A DNA stretch of 64,000 nt, taken from Takakia lepidozioides (lineage: Eukaryota; Streptophyta; Takakiopsida; Takakiales; Takakiaceae). The stretch spans positions 51,586,001-51,650,000 of the forward strand of contig CM060731.1 of NCBI GenBank assembly GCA_030704615.1. Direction: 5' to 3'. The position numbers and the translations under genes are program-made. Below are positions 34,123 to 45,215 of this stretch, in pieces (positions within the stretch are counted from its first letter, which is position 1; each line of letters starts with the position of its first letter). The notes under the pieces are model-generated. The model did not search any database, was not told the origin of the DNA, and was given only the letters and a program-made list of their open reading frames with translations.

Positions 34123-34745
34123 GCTTCTCATTTAACAATAATAGGGTCATGAATGCCCGCACATGTGGTTGCGGTAGGGCCCACGTGTGGCAGAGGGGTC
34201 GCGAAGGGGTGGGAGCGCCCCTACCTGGACCCCGCCAATCCCCGCCAGTCTTCTTGTTGGGTTTGCTCGGCAAGTTGGTCTGCTGGGGCCCACAATATGC
34301 ACATAAAGCATTAGTTATTGTAAGGAACTATTGAAAGTGGTAGGTGGTGTGGTGGTTAAGAGCATTGAATGATAAATGCGTGGTGGCAGTAATGTGTATC
34401 ATTAAATATATATTTTGTCGGAGGGTCCAAGCCGGTCTGCTGGAGGGGGGTCTACTTGGAGGGTCTGCTGGTCTGCTCGAAGGGGTCCGCCCAATCTGCT
34501 GGAGAGGTGCTAGTCCGCTCGTCGGTCTGGAGGGTCTGCTAGAAGGTTGGAGTCGGTCTGTTGGAGGGTCTGCCCAGTCCGTTAGAAGGTCCGCCACGGT
34601 AGATTAACAAGGACTTAGAAAAATTTCAGAATCTCGCCGACCCGGTGAATGGGCGGTGGGCTTATGAGCTCACCCCAAGGGTCGTACTGGCGGGGGCCCG
34701 CCCGTGCATTCATGACCCTATTATTAAACAATGAGAGGCCAAGCC
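34123..34745. mobile_element. Non-autonomous TIR element with internal minisatellite
   Basis: Inverted ends AATAATAGGGTCATGAATGC (34137-34156) and GCATTCATGACCCTATTATT (34711-34730), with weaker similarity extending outward on both sides (CTTCTCATTT / CTCATTGTTT). The interior is GC-rich and holds a GGTCTGCT(G/C)GAGGG-type minisatellite at about 34425-34600. No transposase. The exact outer end and target duplication are uncertain because the imperfect arms continue past the perfect 20 bp. Confidence 0.65.
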
Positions 34746-35281
34746 AACCCTGATATTCGACATAATAACATACACTCCGAGGAGAGAAAACTATGTTGCC
34801 GTGTTCCCTAAACCAGGTTGGTTTTTTTCAATTTTTTCATTAAAATATATTTGTACCCCATTAATTTGAAAAGGGCAAACTTGGCGACACACCTATTTTA
34901 GTGTGGCCCACACTCTTTTACCACCGAGAGTAATTGGGACCCACACTAAACTGTTGTATTAGGTGTGGAGTGTGGAGGTGTAAAAGTCAAAATACTGGCC
35001 ATTATTCCCTGTGACCTAACCCTAATGCAATCCCTCCACCAGGACCTGGATCGACGTTGAATGACCCAATTTTGTATTGCTGAATCTTCATATTCTGTCC
35101 AGTCAACACCTTGAGAGGACCCAACTCCCCAAAAATGCTGTTGGTACCCTCTATCTCCATGCACTTCCCTTCTGGCTTTCATCCCTCTTGTAAAACTGAT
35201 AATCAATCAAATAGAGATAGAGAGATAGATAACACCAACCGGAGTTAGCGTAAATAAGAGCCGCTCCTTGCGGGTATTGAT

Positions 35282-36172
35282 CAGTGTTGTGCGGGTTCTG
35301 CCTTTTTAAGGAACCGGCCCGGTCTGGGTGCGGGTTGTTTTTCGGAGCCAAGTCCGGGTCCGGATCCGGGTTTTTGAAATTTGGAAAATCCGGGTCCGGG
35401 TTCGGGTCCGGGTTTGTCAACACGGACTCGGGTTGGGGTCCGGGTAGTTGTTGGGAAATATTAGCGGGTTCACGGGTTCGGATCCGGGTCCTAATTTATT
35501 GATTAATTAAATTAGAAAATTAAGATTAATTAGGGATAAATTCATTTTTGGCTGGGAAAAACTTTAAATCCTAATAATGAATTTTATTTTAAGAGACATT
35601 CCTTCAAAATATACCATGAATATGAATAATAAGAATAAATTAAAGTTTGAGTTCCATTTTCTATTTTTCAATATCAATTCTTTAAACATGTTAAGAATAG
35701 TAATATGCCTCAAGGGTAGATCACTATGTGTGGGATCTGGCAGAATAATAATATATGACGTCTCCTTTGGGAGGTGTAAATTATGGTCCCAGAGGGCACA
35801 ACTTTGTGACACCGCTCCGGGGATTGAACCCACAATCGCTTTTGAGGTGGTATGTGGGCATTACCACTCGGCTACAACGTGGTGGGGCTGGCTGCTGCTG
35901 CCTATTGCTGCTTGTCCCCTCCACACATATGACAAAACCTACCAGATCTAAGGTGGACCCGGTATAAATTTAAGACCCGGACCCTGACCCGCTACAATGG
36001 CCCATGGGTAGCGGGTTTAACGGGTTCTGGACCCAGCAGGCGGGTCCGGTTCCGGGTTCATTTTAGAAATGAATCTGGGTTAGGGTCCGGGTTTTTTATG
36101 ATAGCACGGGTCCGGTGCGGGTCCGGGTAACCTGGATCCTAACCCGCCGGTTCCCGGACCCGCACAACACTG
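35282..36172. mobile_element. 891-bp non-autonomous hAT element with 8-bp target duplication
   Basis: Ends CAGTGTTGTGCGGGT (35282) and its complement ACCCGCACAACACTG (to 36172), flanked by GTATTGAT (35274-35281) and GTATTGAC (36173-36180). CA(G)TG termini and an 8-bp target duplication are hAT hallmarks. Subterminal regions on both sides are full of CGGGTCCGGGT repeats, typical transposase-binding sites in hAT elements. No transposase gene. A SINE sits inside. Confidence 0.85.
35755..35890 (-). repeat. tRNA-derived SINE, copy 2 (inside the hAT element)
   Basis: Minus strand: A box TAGCCGAGTGGTAATG near 35870 and B box GGTTCAATCCC (complement at 35821-35831), with spacing like a tRNA. A body follows ending in 'ACCTCCCAAAGGAGACGTCAT' and a TATTATTATT tail. 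It is a retroposon using an internal RNA polymerase III promoter. Not a functional tRNA: no acceptor-stem pairing was found. Confidence 0.75.
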
Positions 36173-36255
36173 GTATTGACCTCCTTTGGGCTTGGGCTCT
36201 ATATCAATCACACATACATATATGACGCCAACCAAAGCTAGCGTTAATAAGAGCC

Positions 36256-37027
36256 TCTTCCCCCATATCAATCATACAACACTCCGGATGTGTTACAATC
36301 CCACATATGCATCTCGGATTGGAAATTAACAACAACCCACACACCCAACTACAACCCACACCAAGAAGGAGAGAAGACTCCAGCCAAAGCCGGCGTAACT
36401 AAGAGCCACTGACCCACACCAACAAGGAAAGCAACAAGCAAGGAAGGAGTGCGCATTTCTCCGGACAAATTCACACATGCGTGTTTGTGAGTAGAGAGAT
36501 TCAAACTCCAGATCTCCGGGTTACGGATAGGAGTGAGCAACATATATGTGACCGGGAGTGATCTGGGCCACAGGATGAATTTGGATAGATTAGCAGGTGT
36601 TGTGATTGGGTGGATCTCAAAACCTTTGTGTGGAAAACTGGGTTGGCATATTTCAGAGTTGCGAGCGATCATTGATGCAAACCCACATCACGCATCCTCT
36701 CCACGAACATCACCCCACGCTCACACCATCGATTCTTGCAAGAGACCTCCGACAATCCATCCGCCCAAATTGCTCATTCCGATCCCCACCCACACCCCAT
36801 AGAAAGACCACAAGTTGCACAATACAGCAGCTGGTATTACCTGTAATAAGGTAATAACTTACCTTTTTCGAAGATTTTCTGTCGGAGTTAGGTGTGGGAA
36901 CAGCTTCGGCTTAGGTTGGAACATTTAAGCCCTTGTCTTCTTTGCTGCTCTCTCAGAGTTGTAGCGGCAGAATGTGTGAGAAGGTGGCCAAAGAGAGGAT
37001 TGGGGAGGCAGGAGGAGGGAGACTAAG
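36256..37027 (+). promoter_or_regulatory. Upstream and 5' UTR region of eIF3k
   Basis: No gene. This stretch must contain the eIF3k promoter and 5' UTR. GCTCTCTCAGAG-like sequence and GA-rich leader (GGAGGCAGGAGGAGGGAGAC) precede the ATG. No certain TATA box. Confidence 0.4.
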
Positions 37028-39952
37028 ATGCCAGGAGCTCAAGTTCCCATCACCATCGAGCAGCTGGTTGCTCTGAACCCCTACAGTCCTGATATTCTAC
37101 CAGATTTGGAGGCCTATGTTGACGAGCAGGTATCTTTCGTTCCAACATGTCGCTCAGTGTAGTGAGGGGGATTAGCGTGAATGTAACGAAGGCTGATTGA
37201 GATGAGAGATAGGTTACCTGGACTGCCTTTCAGCCATTGATTGGTCCAATGTGTGGCCGTGGGGCTGTTCGTGATGTTCCTTGCAGGTTGCCTCACAGAC
37301 CTACAGTTTGGATGCCAACCTTTGTCTCCTACGCCTTTATCAGGTTAGTCCCTACCTAGGGAATGTGCCCCTTATGTTTGTATCCTTGTTTCTGTGTTGT
37401 AGTGTGTCCGAGACTTGCTTGACTTAGATTGGCGGGGAGAGGCAATGGAAGGTCGTTTAAGTGGACGATTCATAAATCTTTGAGGGTATGAGAGAGGTGA
37501 ACAGGATGTTCTTTCTTGATACTATTTACCAGAATACTATGAAGTAACGACTGTATCATGCGGGATGGGATGGGGTACAGTTTCAACCAGCTCGATTAAA
37601 TGTGCATGTGGTTGCCAGGATCCTTGTAAAGGTCAGATACATGCCCCAAAAGTTGCATATGGACTTAACCACTAATTCTGATGTTATTTTGTTGGTGGTC
37701 ATATTACCCTCGGCTCGAATCAAACTCTGTTTCTTTTAGTGGAGGTGTAGATTAGAATGTTGCTCCCTATGAAATTATTGGTTTGCAGCTTGTTTCGTAG
37801 TTAGCATTTTTGAGTTTGTGGAAGTTGGCTTTTGAAACTATCAGCCACTGCTTGGTGCTCTTGAGATTTTCCCTTCAGTCCCTGAAAGTAAAGCCGAAGT
37901 GTCTATTGGAGAATAGAGAGAAAATGATTAGCAATGGCAGGCTTTGATGGCGCTACCAGCCACAGATTTCAATTTGTGCATGTTTCTCATCCCAGAGCGA
38001 CTTGTATCCTCTTTAAAAAACAATTAGTTGGGTATGTGTTAGATGCCACCCTTTGGGGATTGCTGATCTTCAATCTCAATTTATTTCTCCTCTTCATTAT
38101 GTGATATACTATCTCCTATGTTTTGTTTGGATGATTTGTCCATCACAAAAGATTTCCTTTACTGCTAGTTATCCAGCAAATGGAGGAGCCTTTTCTGACA
38201 CTTGCCACTCTGGCCCACTTCTTGGAGGTAATTTTTTTTCTTGGATTTCAAAATCACTGTCAGACGTGGAAATTACAGGCATTTTGACTACAACTAGTAA
38301 TGAAGTTTTCACATGTATCTGAGCTTTATGGGTGCTGCATATAGTCATTTTTGTAAAATCAATAGTTGCATCATATAACTGTGGTTAAGTGATGAGCTAC
38401 AAAAGTCGGTCTCTACACACAAATTATGTTGGCTAGTAATTTCTGACTCATACCTCGTCTATTAATATCCTGAAGGGCATCTTACCTCAAGCTGCCTCCT
38501 ATTTCAATTAATTCTGGAGTGCTTCCATATTCTCTCCACATTAACTGCAAGACGCGTGGTGGTGATTCATTTCGTAGCATGGATGGTTTTCTGTAGACTG
38601 CTCGGTTCCGGGAATTTTGGGACGAGGCCAACAGAAATCTGGACATTTTGGAGGTGGTTCCAGGTGAGAAATCCAGTCGTATGCAGTCAGATTATGGTTT
38701 GCCGAAACGATGATGTAAGCTTCCATGAAGAAAGGGCCTCCCTGTCATATTGGTATTCAAGAATCTGCTTCTTTCCCTGAGGTTTTGACCTGCTGACTAT
38801 GCTTTCATCTTGGAAAGCTCTTATGTGCCTTGGATGTGGGTATCTTTTCTTTTCTTTAGTTACCTCTCATATGTGAGTCCGGAGTTACCTAAGCTCTGTT
38901 TGACCTTTTTCTTCTCTAGAAGAAATCGAAATCTTGTGTGTAATCTCTGTTTTTCCTCCCGAAACATCATGATGAGAGGCAGTGAGTGACTATGCTACAA
39001 ATGAACAGCAGAGGGCATTCAACTATCTCCTAACTCGCTGACAAGAGCCATGTGATGACCGTCCAGGGGTATTCCCGTATTGAAACTCTCCCCGACTTGT
39101 CTTGTGCTACAGATTTTAGTGGGCATGGTGCTGACTTCTGATTGATGTGGTTGCCAACAGGGCCTACTCGCAGGCTTTGAACAAGCAATTCAAGGCCATA
39201 GCAGCCATGGGCTCTCCATTACTTACCAGCGCCTTCCTCGCGCTATCCTTGCAGAGGTGAGTCCTTTCCAGCTTAAGTAGCGTCCTTTACATATCTGACC
39301 TTACCTACAGGTGTCAAACATGGCTTGCTCATTGTGTGTATAATGAAGATCAAATGGAGAGTGCAGTGGTCAATGCAGTGTTACTCTCGACTAGTGGTGT
39401 TTGGTGTAGGCTATGGTACATAGCCGGCTTTGCTGAGTACAAGACTTCAAAGTTTCTAGAAGATAGTCATGGTATAAGTGATGGCAAGAGTGGAGGCCTA
39501 ATTTTTCAATAGGGCACTAGTACTTCATAATGGTCCTGGCCAACTCCATTCTTGTCCCAGAAGCCTGTAAGGCTGGTCTTATCTGTATTTGATAAAGTGC
39601 TCCTTGTGTTCCATGCAGGCAATCAATGTTGAAGGGCTGTCGCTGGACAAGTTTCTAGAACACCAAGTCAAGCACAATGGGTGGGCCCTTGAGAAGGGAG
39701 GTCAGGTAATTATGACCGACCCGCTTATGGTTGGTTGTTTAGCACACCAATTGTGCGAGAGCTCTCTTCAGGGTCATGTGGAATGTGGTTGATATACACT
39801 TGCCGACATGTATCTCATTACACGTTTTCTGGTGGAGTTGACAGTTGGTGGTATTGCCCCCGAATGAGGACAATCATCCGGTGCTGAGGAAGAATACAGC
39901 TGACAGCATCCCCCTGGAGCATGTGGCAAAACTGTTCCCTGTGTTAGCTTAA
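37028..39952 (+). CDS. EIF3K: Eukaryotic translation initiation factor 3 subunit K
   Basis: Nine coding exons: 37028-37129, 37287-37343, 37581-37631, 37941-38003, 38177-38227, 38597-38663, 39174-39256, 39619-39705, 39845-39952, all with GT-AG introns and consistent phases, giving 222 residues, the usual eIF3k length. Diagnostic stretches: 'ITIEQLVALNPYSPDILPDL', 'YSLDANLCLLRLYQ', 'NVHVVARILVK', 'ALPATDFNLCMFLIPERL', 'FREFWDEANRNLDILEVVPG', 'INVEGLSLDKFLEHQVKHNG', and C-terminal 'VLPPNEDNHPVLRKNTADSI'. eIF3k is a HAM/winged-helix (PCI-type) subunit of the cytosolic eIF3 complex, which recruits the 40S ribosome. No damage seen; the single-copy-type gene is probably active. Confidence 0.95.
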
Positions 39953-40709
39953 GATTTTTTTTTCTACACATTTTTAAAGCTTGGAGGATATCCCATAGTG
40001 AGAGAACACAAGAAAAGATACCCTATTCATTTGCAGTGAGTAGTTATAGCACAATTCGGATTTTTCTTTTTATATGAACGTAGCAGTGAATGGGAAGTTC
40101 TGTGATCCCTTGTTCTGGGGACATCAAATTTGCTTTGAATTTGCTATGTCACCAGATGGCAAATTTAGTCACCTTTGGATTACGGGGTTTGCTAGAAGTT
40201 TTTCAGCTTATGTGTATCATGGTGGTGCAATTGATTTGGCCAGAAAGGTTCACACTCACTAGTTCTGGCGATTGGAGTGGATACAACATACGCCTTCATG
40301 ATACCTACTGCAAAAGCGTCACCCATGATGTGTAACTTTTTAAGCATGAGAGCATTTGGGTTGTGCAAGGACAAGTTGAATTTTCGATAATGCCGTCTTT
40401 ACAATATTTCTCGCATCAGACTTCCACCCATCACTCTGGAATGAAGGGTTGGCAACGTGGCACTAAGCTGTATTGCTATACATGGTCTTGAAGAGAAGTG
40501 ATTCTTATAAGAAGTATATGGAATGGCAATTCTTCGGAGGACGTTGCATATGTTGTGTTTGTGGGGCGCAACAAACTGCAGAAAGAATAGACAACAAGAG
40601 TCACAGTTTCTTGAATACCCACATGTTTTCATCTCAGGAAACTTTCTCTGGGGGGTTTTCGTGGAGAAATTTGGACACTAACATTCGAATCGGTCACAAT
40701 GTGGGGCTG

Positions 40710-43223
40710 ATGGAAATGCTTGCGAGTACCTACCTCCGCCCCCTTCTTGGCAGCCGCTTCCAAGCCTTCAAGAAGTTCCCTCACTGGTATGTGACTAAAT
40801 TCCCCTTCAACCTTGGATTTGCCAAAGAAAGCGAAAAATGCGAGGGTAACAAAGGAAGCCTGCTACGCGAGCAGAGAGAGAAGCCCTGGCTAGAATGCCA
40901 TGGAGCGCTACATAGCAGCAGAGAGGACACGGTCCAGCCAGCTGAAGCAGCCATCGCCTTCAAACTCTGAGATCCACAACAGCGAGGTTCCAATTTGGGT
41001 TTGTTAAGTCAGATTCTTAGGCCTTGGAGGAGCAAGATGGGTGATGACAGGATTGGCTTTTACTGGCACAAGATGCTTGGTATCATCCCAACCTTCACAA
41101 TGTGGGTGTATAGGACTACTCCATACTGAGGATACAAATTGAGAGATTCCACACTGTAGCCCACATGTAAATACTTCACATCACCACTGTTGATGATCTG
41201 TGAAAATTTAGAAATGGACAGTCAAGGGGGAAAAGTGAGAGAGGGAGAGCCTGCACTTGTTTTCACTCCATAACTCAACCCTAGATTGTGACCAACCTGA
41301 TTTGTGTGCATACGCCTATCTTTTGCACTATGTAGGTGGTGATGGCTGCAGTAGACAAGCCACGTGACATTGACTACAAAGGGAAGACAGACCTTGTTAC
41401 AGAGTAATTTTCCCCCGGAATCTATCCTTCCTGACTTCTGTTTTTTTCGAAACCATTTTGACGAGGATATTAATGTATGCATTTTTAGCTTGTAGGTCAT
41501 CAATCTTACCCTGTCAACCACCTACTCTTTCAGCTATGTACTATTGCAGGAGATCTTTCAGGAAGGGATTGCCATTTAGGGAATTCCAAAAAGGCCTTGA
41601 TGTGAAATGCATCGCAATTCACTTGATCACCCCCTAAAAGTGCGCAATTCAATTGAACTAACCCTAATTTGCAATTCAATTGAATTGCTGACTACAATTC
41701 AATTGAATTGTAATCTATAATCTTTAACTTATTTTTGTATATAATATATAATATATATGTACATGTATATATTCAAATTATATTTATACACATATAAGAG
41801 AATAAGCTAAAAATACATGTTGCCCGTCTATTCTTGCTGGCCCTCTTTCTTGTGCCCTTCAGGAAATTGTGGAGTTGTGAAACCACCCTCAGCCTCAGCG
41901 AGAAAGGGAGAGCCGGAGACAGATCAGCAGCTTCCTGTGATTCATTGAAACATGGCTGGCTCTGAAAAAAACAGACAAACTCAAACCTGACAATTGATGA
42001 AAGGCTTCCCCTGTATTTCCGTAACACTAGTATCTGGCCCAGGACAAAGAAAACAAAAAATATGTTCATCTTGAGAATTATCAAAAATTTGGATACCCTT
42101 ACAAAGGTATCATGTTGAAGTTGGGATGTGTGTTCTATATAAGTTTAATATATCAAACTCTTACACGTTGATACTCTTACATTGGTATCATGTTTGGTAT
42201 ATGTACATAGCCATATATTGGCACCAACATACACAAAGAGAGACAATCCCGCTTTTACAAGGGCTTCGTGACTTCCCCTCTCTCTCTCTCTCCCTCTCTC
42301 GCTCTCCCTTAGGCCTATCTTGGGCTCAAGCCTTACCACGGGCAAAGGATTGACAGACGGACAGCAAGAATAGACAGGCAACATGTATTTTTAGCTTATA
42401 CCTGTGTATGTATATATGTATAATTTAAATATATATATATATATTATATACAGAAATAAGTTAAAAATTATAGATTACAATTCAATTGAATTGTAGTCAG
42501 CAATTCAATTGAATTGCCAATTCGCAATTCAATTGAATCGTGTGTGTCGACAATTCAATTGAATTGCAAATTAGGGTTAGTTCAATTGAATTGCCCTTGC
42601 AATTCAATTGAATTGCGCACTTTTAGGGGGTGATCAAGTGAATTGCGATGCATTTCACATCAAGGCCTTTTTGGAATTCCCTATGTCATTCTATTGTTTT
42701 GTCTGAAGGATTGCACTTACCTTATTTTGCTTGAGTCACAATGCTTTTGGTATAGTGGAGGGGTATTATCTTGTTGTGTTAATCTTGATGCTAAATTGGT
42801 AGTTTTTTGGAACTTGGCCATCTACTATCCACCTGGCTTAGAAACAAGTGAGGGTACAGGGGAGCATAACTGTGTGGACTTGCTGTTTACAGCACAGGTC
42901 TTGCAATTTTGGAGATTGTGAGGGAGAGGTTTCCTGGGCATCTCATATTAGGAGAGGAAGGTGGCGTCAGTGGGGATCCAAGATCTGAGTATCTTTGGTG
43001 CATAGACCCTCTAGGTACTCTTCTAAGCTGTAACACGTATTATTATTATTGAAGAGTTTAAACAGGGGGGGGGGTGGACTCTCCCTTTCCTCTCTGCTTC
43101 TGTTTGCTGTTCAAAGGTAGGCTTTCCGCCCTGAGTTTAAATTTCAGTCTAGGGCTTTAGTAAGAGAGAGAAATCAAGAAAGGAACTTAAGATATAGGAT
43201 GTAATCGTAGAGTACTCATAACT

Positions 43224-43269
<46 letters not shown>

Positions 43270-45183
43270 TACTCGTACGGTACTCATAAGACGTTGGGTG
43301 CCATAGCCTTGTGCCATACACCCAAAGAGAGAAAGAGAGTGAAGAGAGGGAGGGAGATCAGGCATGGGATTTTGTGGATATATTGGTTCCCTGATCCCTG
43401 GCTTTTTGTCTGGTATCTCTTCCAATTCCTGGAACCTCTTTGGTCCACCTCTCCTCATCTCACTACCACCACTTGGATCTTAGTCATGTTGGTATCCTTG
43501 GTCTGGCCTTCTATGTCTGCTCTATTTTGGGTCCTGCACCCTAGACTCAATTTGGACTCCAGGTTTCCTTCCTGAATTAGCATGTAGTCTCGGCTTTGGA
43601 CACAAGCCTGCTAGAATCATAGCCTGGATAGGCCTGTTCGTAAAATGCCTTCGTTTATGTTGATCCCCATTGTGTTGATTCTTAGTTGTCAAATACTTAA
43701 TGGACCTCATTCAAGGTTTTGCTGCTAGTGCAGATGGAACAACAAATTTTGCTCATGGGTACCCAAGCTTTGCAGTCTCTATAGCTGTGCTTCATCGAGG
43801 GAGGCCTGCTGTAGCCACTGTGGTAAGTTCTTCTAATTTTTGCAAACTTCTTGTTCTGGATCTGCTGTGCTATCGCTGATGCCTATGGTTACAATTCCTC
43901 CTGAAGCTTTTTAATGTCTAATTCCTTACCTCCATGGGTTTTATGGTGCTGTGACTAGCAGACATATAGTGCCTGTTGAGTAAAGGAGGGTTAGTTGCTG
44001 GTCGCTGGTGTTTTGGACAAAACAGAGAATGTACTCATAACATGTTGACAAGAGAGAGAGAGGGAGGGAGGGAGAGAGAGAGATTGTACTCATAAGATGT
44101 TGTTTGCCGTAGCCTTGTGGCCATTGACCCTGCGCCCAGTTTGAGGGAACAAAAGGGACAGAACCTACCTCTGTCAGGGGCTGACGTTGGTAGTAAGACT
44201 TACTCCATATATAGAATTAATCTGGGTTTTCCAGTATCCTCTAGAAATCCCTTCACAAGCATCAATCTGCTGTGTGTGATTTGCCCAAAACTAGGCCTCA
44301 GGAGGGCCTGGGCTTTTGGCTCAGCCTCGAGACTTTCAAAGTTGGTAAACAGGGGTACAGGCACAATTCCCTTAATAGATTTGAAGAGAGCGTCTCTTTG
44401 GTAAGAGAACCCCGGACAGTGTATCAGAAAATGAATACTGTCTTCAGATTGCCCACACAATGGGCAATTGCACTCTCCCTTTCCTCTCTGCTTCTGTTTG
44501 CTGTTCAAAGGTAGGCTTCCTGCCCTGAGTTTAAATTTCAGTCTAGTGCCGAGAGTGGGTAGACCCTTGAGGTCATCCAAGATGTCCTCCCCCATGTCAC
44601 AGACTGGAAACAAGTTCAGGGAAGTTTTCTGCCTAACTTCATTTTCATCAGACAATCTCATGGCAACAGACATGGCTGAGGACACTACAGCCTCTAAGTC
44701 AGATTTATCCAGCAGGGTCAAGACTTGCGGATCCAGGTCCAGGTCCTTGAGGATCTCTTCTACTCTCTTCTGCCAGGACTTAGCCTGTTTGACAGGGCGG
44801 TCCTGTTTCCAAGATATATAGAGTCGATTAACTTAGGATATCTGGTGTTGGCATATGTTGCAGCTGACCCCACCATCTGACCTTGAATTCATCTCGTCGG
44901 GAGCTTAAGGACGGAATGCCAAACTCACCCGAACAGCCACATTGGCTGTTTTGGAGCATGCTGACATACACTCCTTAAGCACCCCCACTTGAATGGATTC
45001 TAGACTTAGCCTGGTTGGAGTTATCAACCATATAGCAGATCCGTACTCCAAGGCAGGTCTAATAACGCGACAAAGCATGGTTTTCTTAACCTCAGAGTTG
45101 ACCCCTCTGCCAGTGGAAAAATTTTAGTGAGCCCCAGAGCTTTGCCCTTGCCAGTTTGAACAACTTTCCGGATATGTGCATCC

Positions 45184-45215
<32 letters not shown>

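Larger units (their letters stand above)
35231..36407. repeat. Three copies of a ~30-bp motif
   Basis: AACACCAACCGGAGTTAGCG + TAAATAAGAGCC (35231-35262), ACGCCAACCAAAGCTAGCGT + TAATAAGAGCC (36225-36255) and CTCCAGCCAAAGCCGGCGTA + ACTAAGAGCC (36379-36408). The first two flank the hAT element; the third is about 620 bases upstream of the eIF3k start codon. Role unknown. Confidence 0.7.

Noticed and set aside
35755-35890. tRNA gene
   Set aside because: A and B boxes are present, but no acceptor stem or anticodon arm could be paired, and related copies with long 3' bodies show it is a SINE.
43216-43458. ORFs with (SL)n or (RE)n runs
   Set aside because: They are products of the (GA)n microsatellite.
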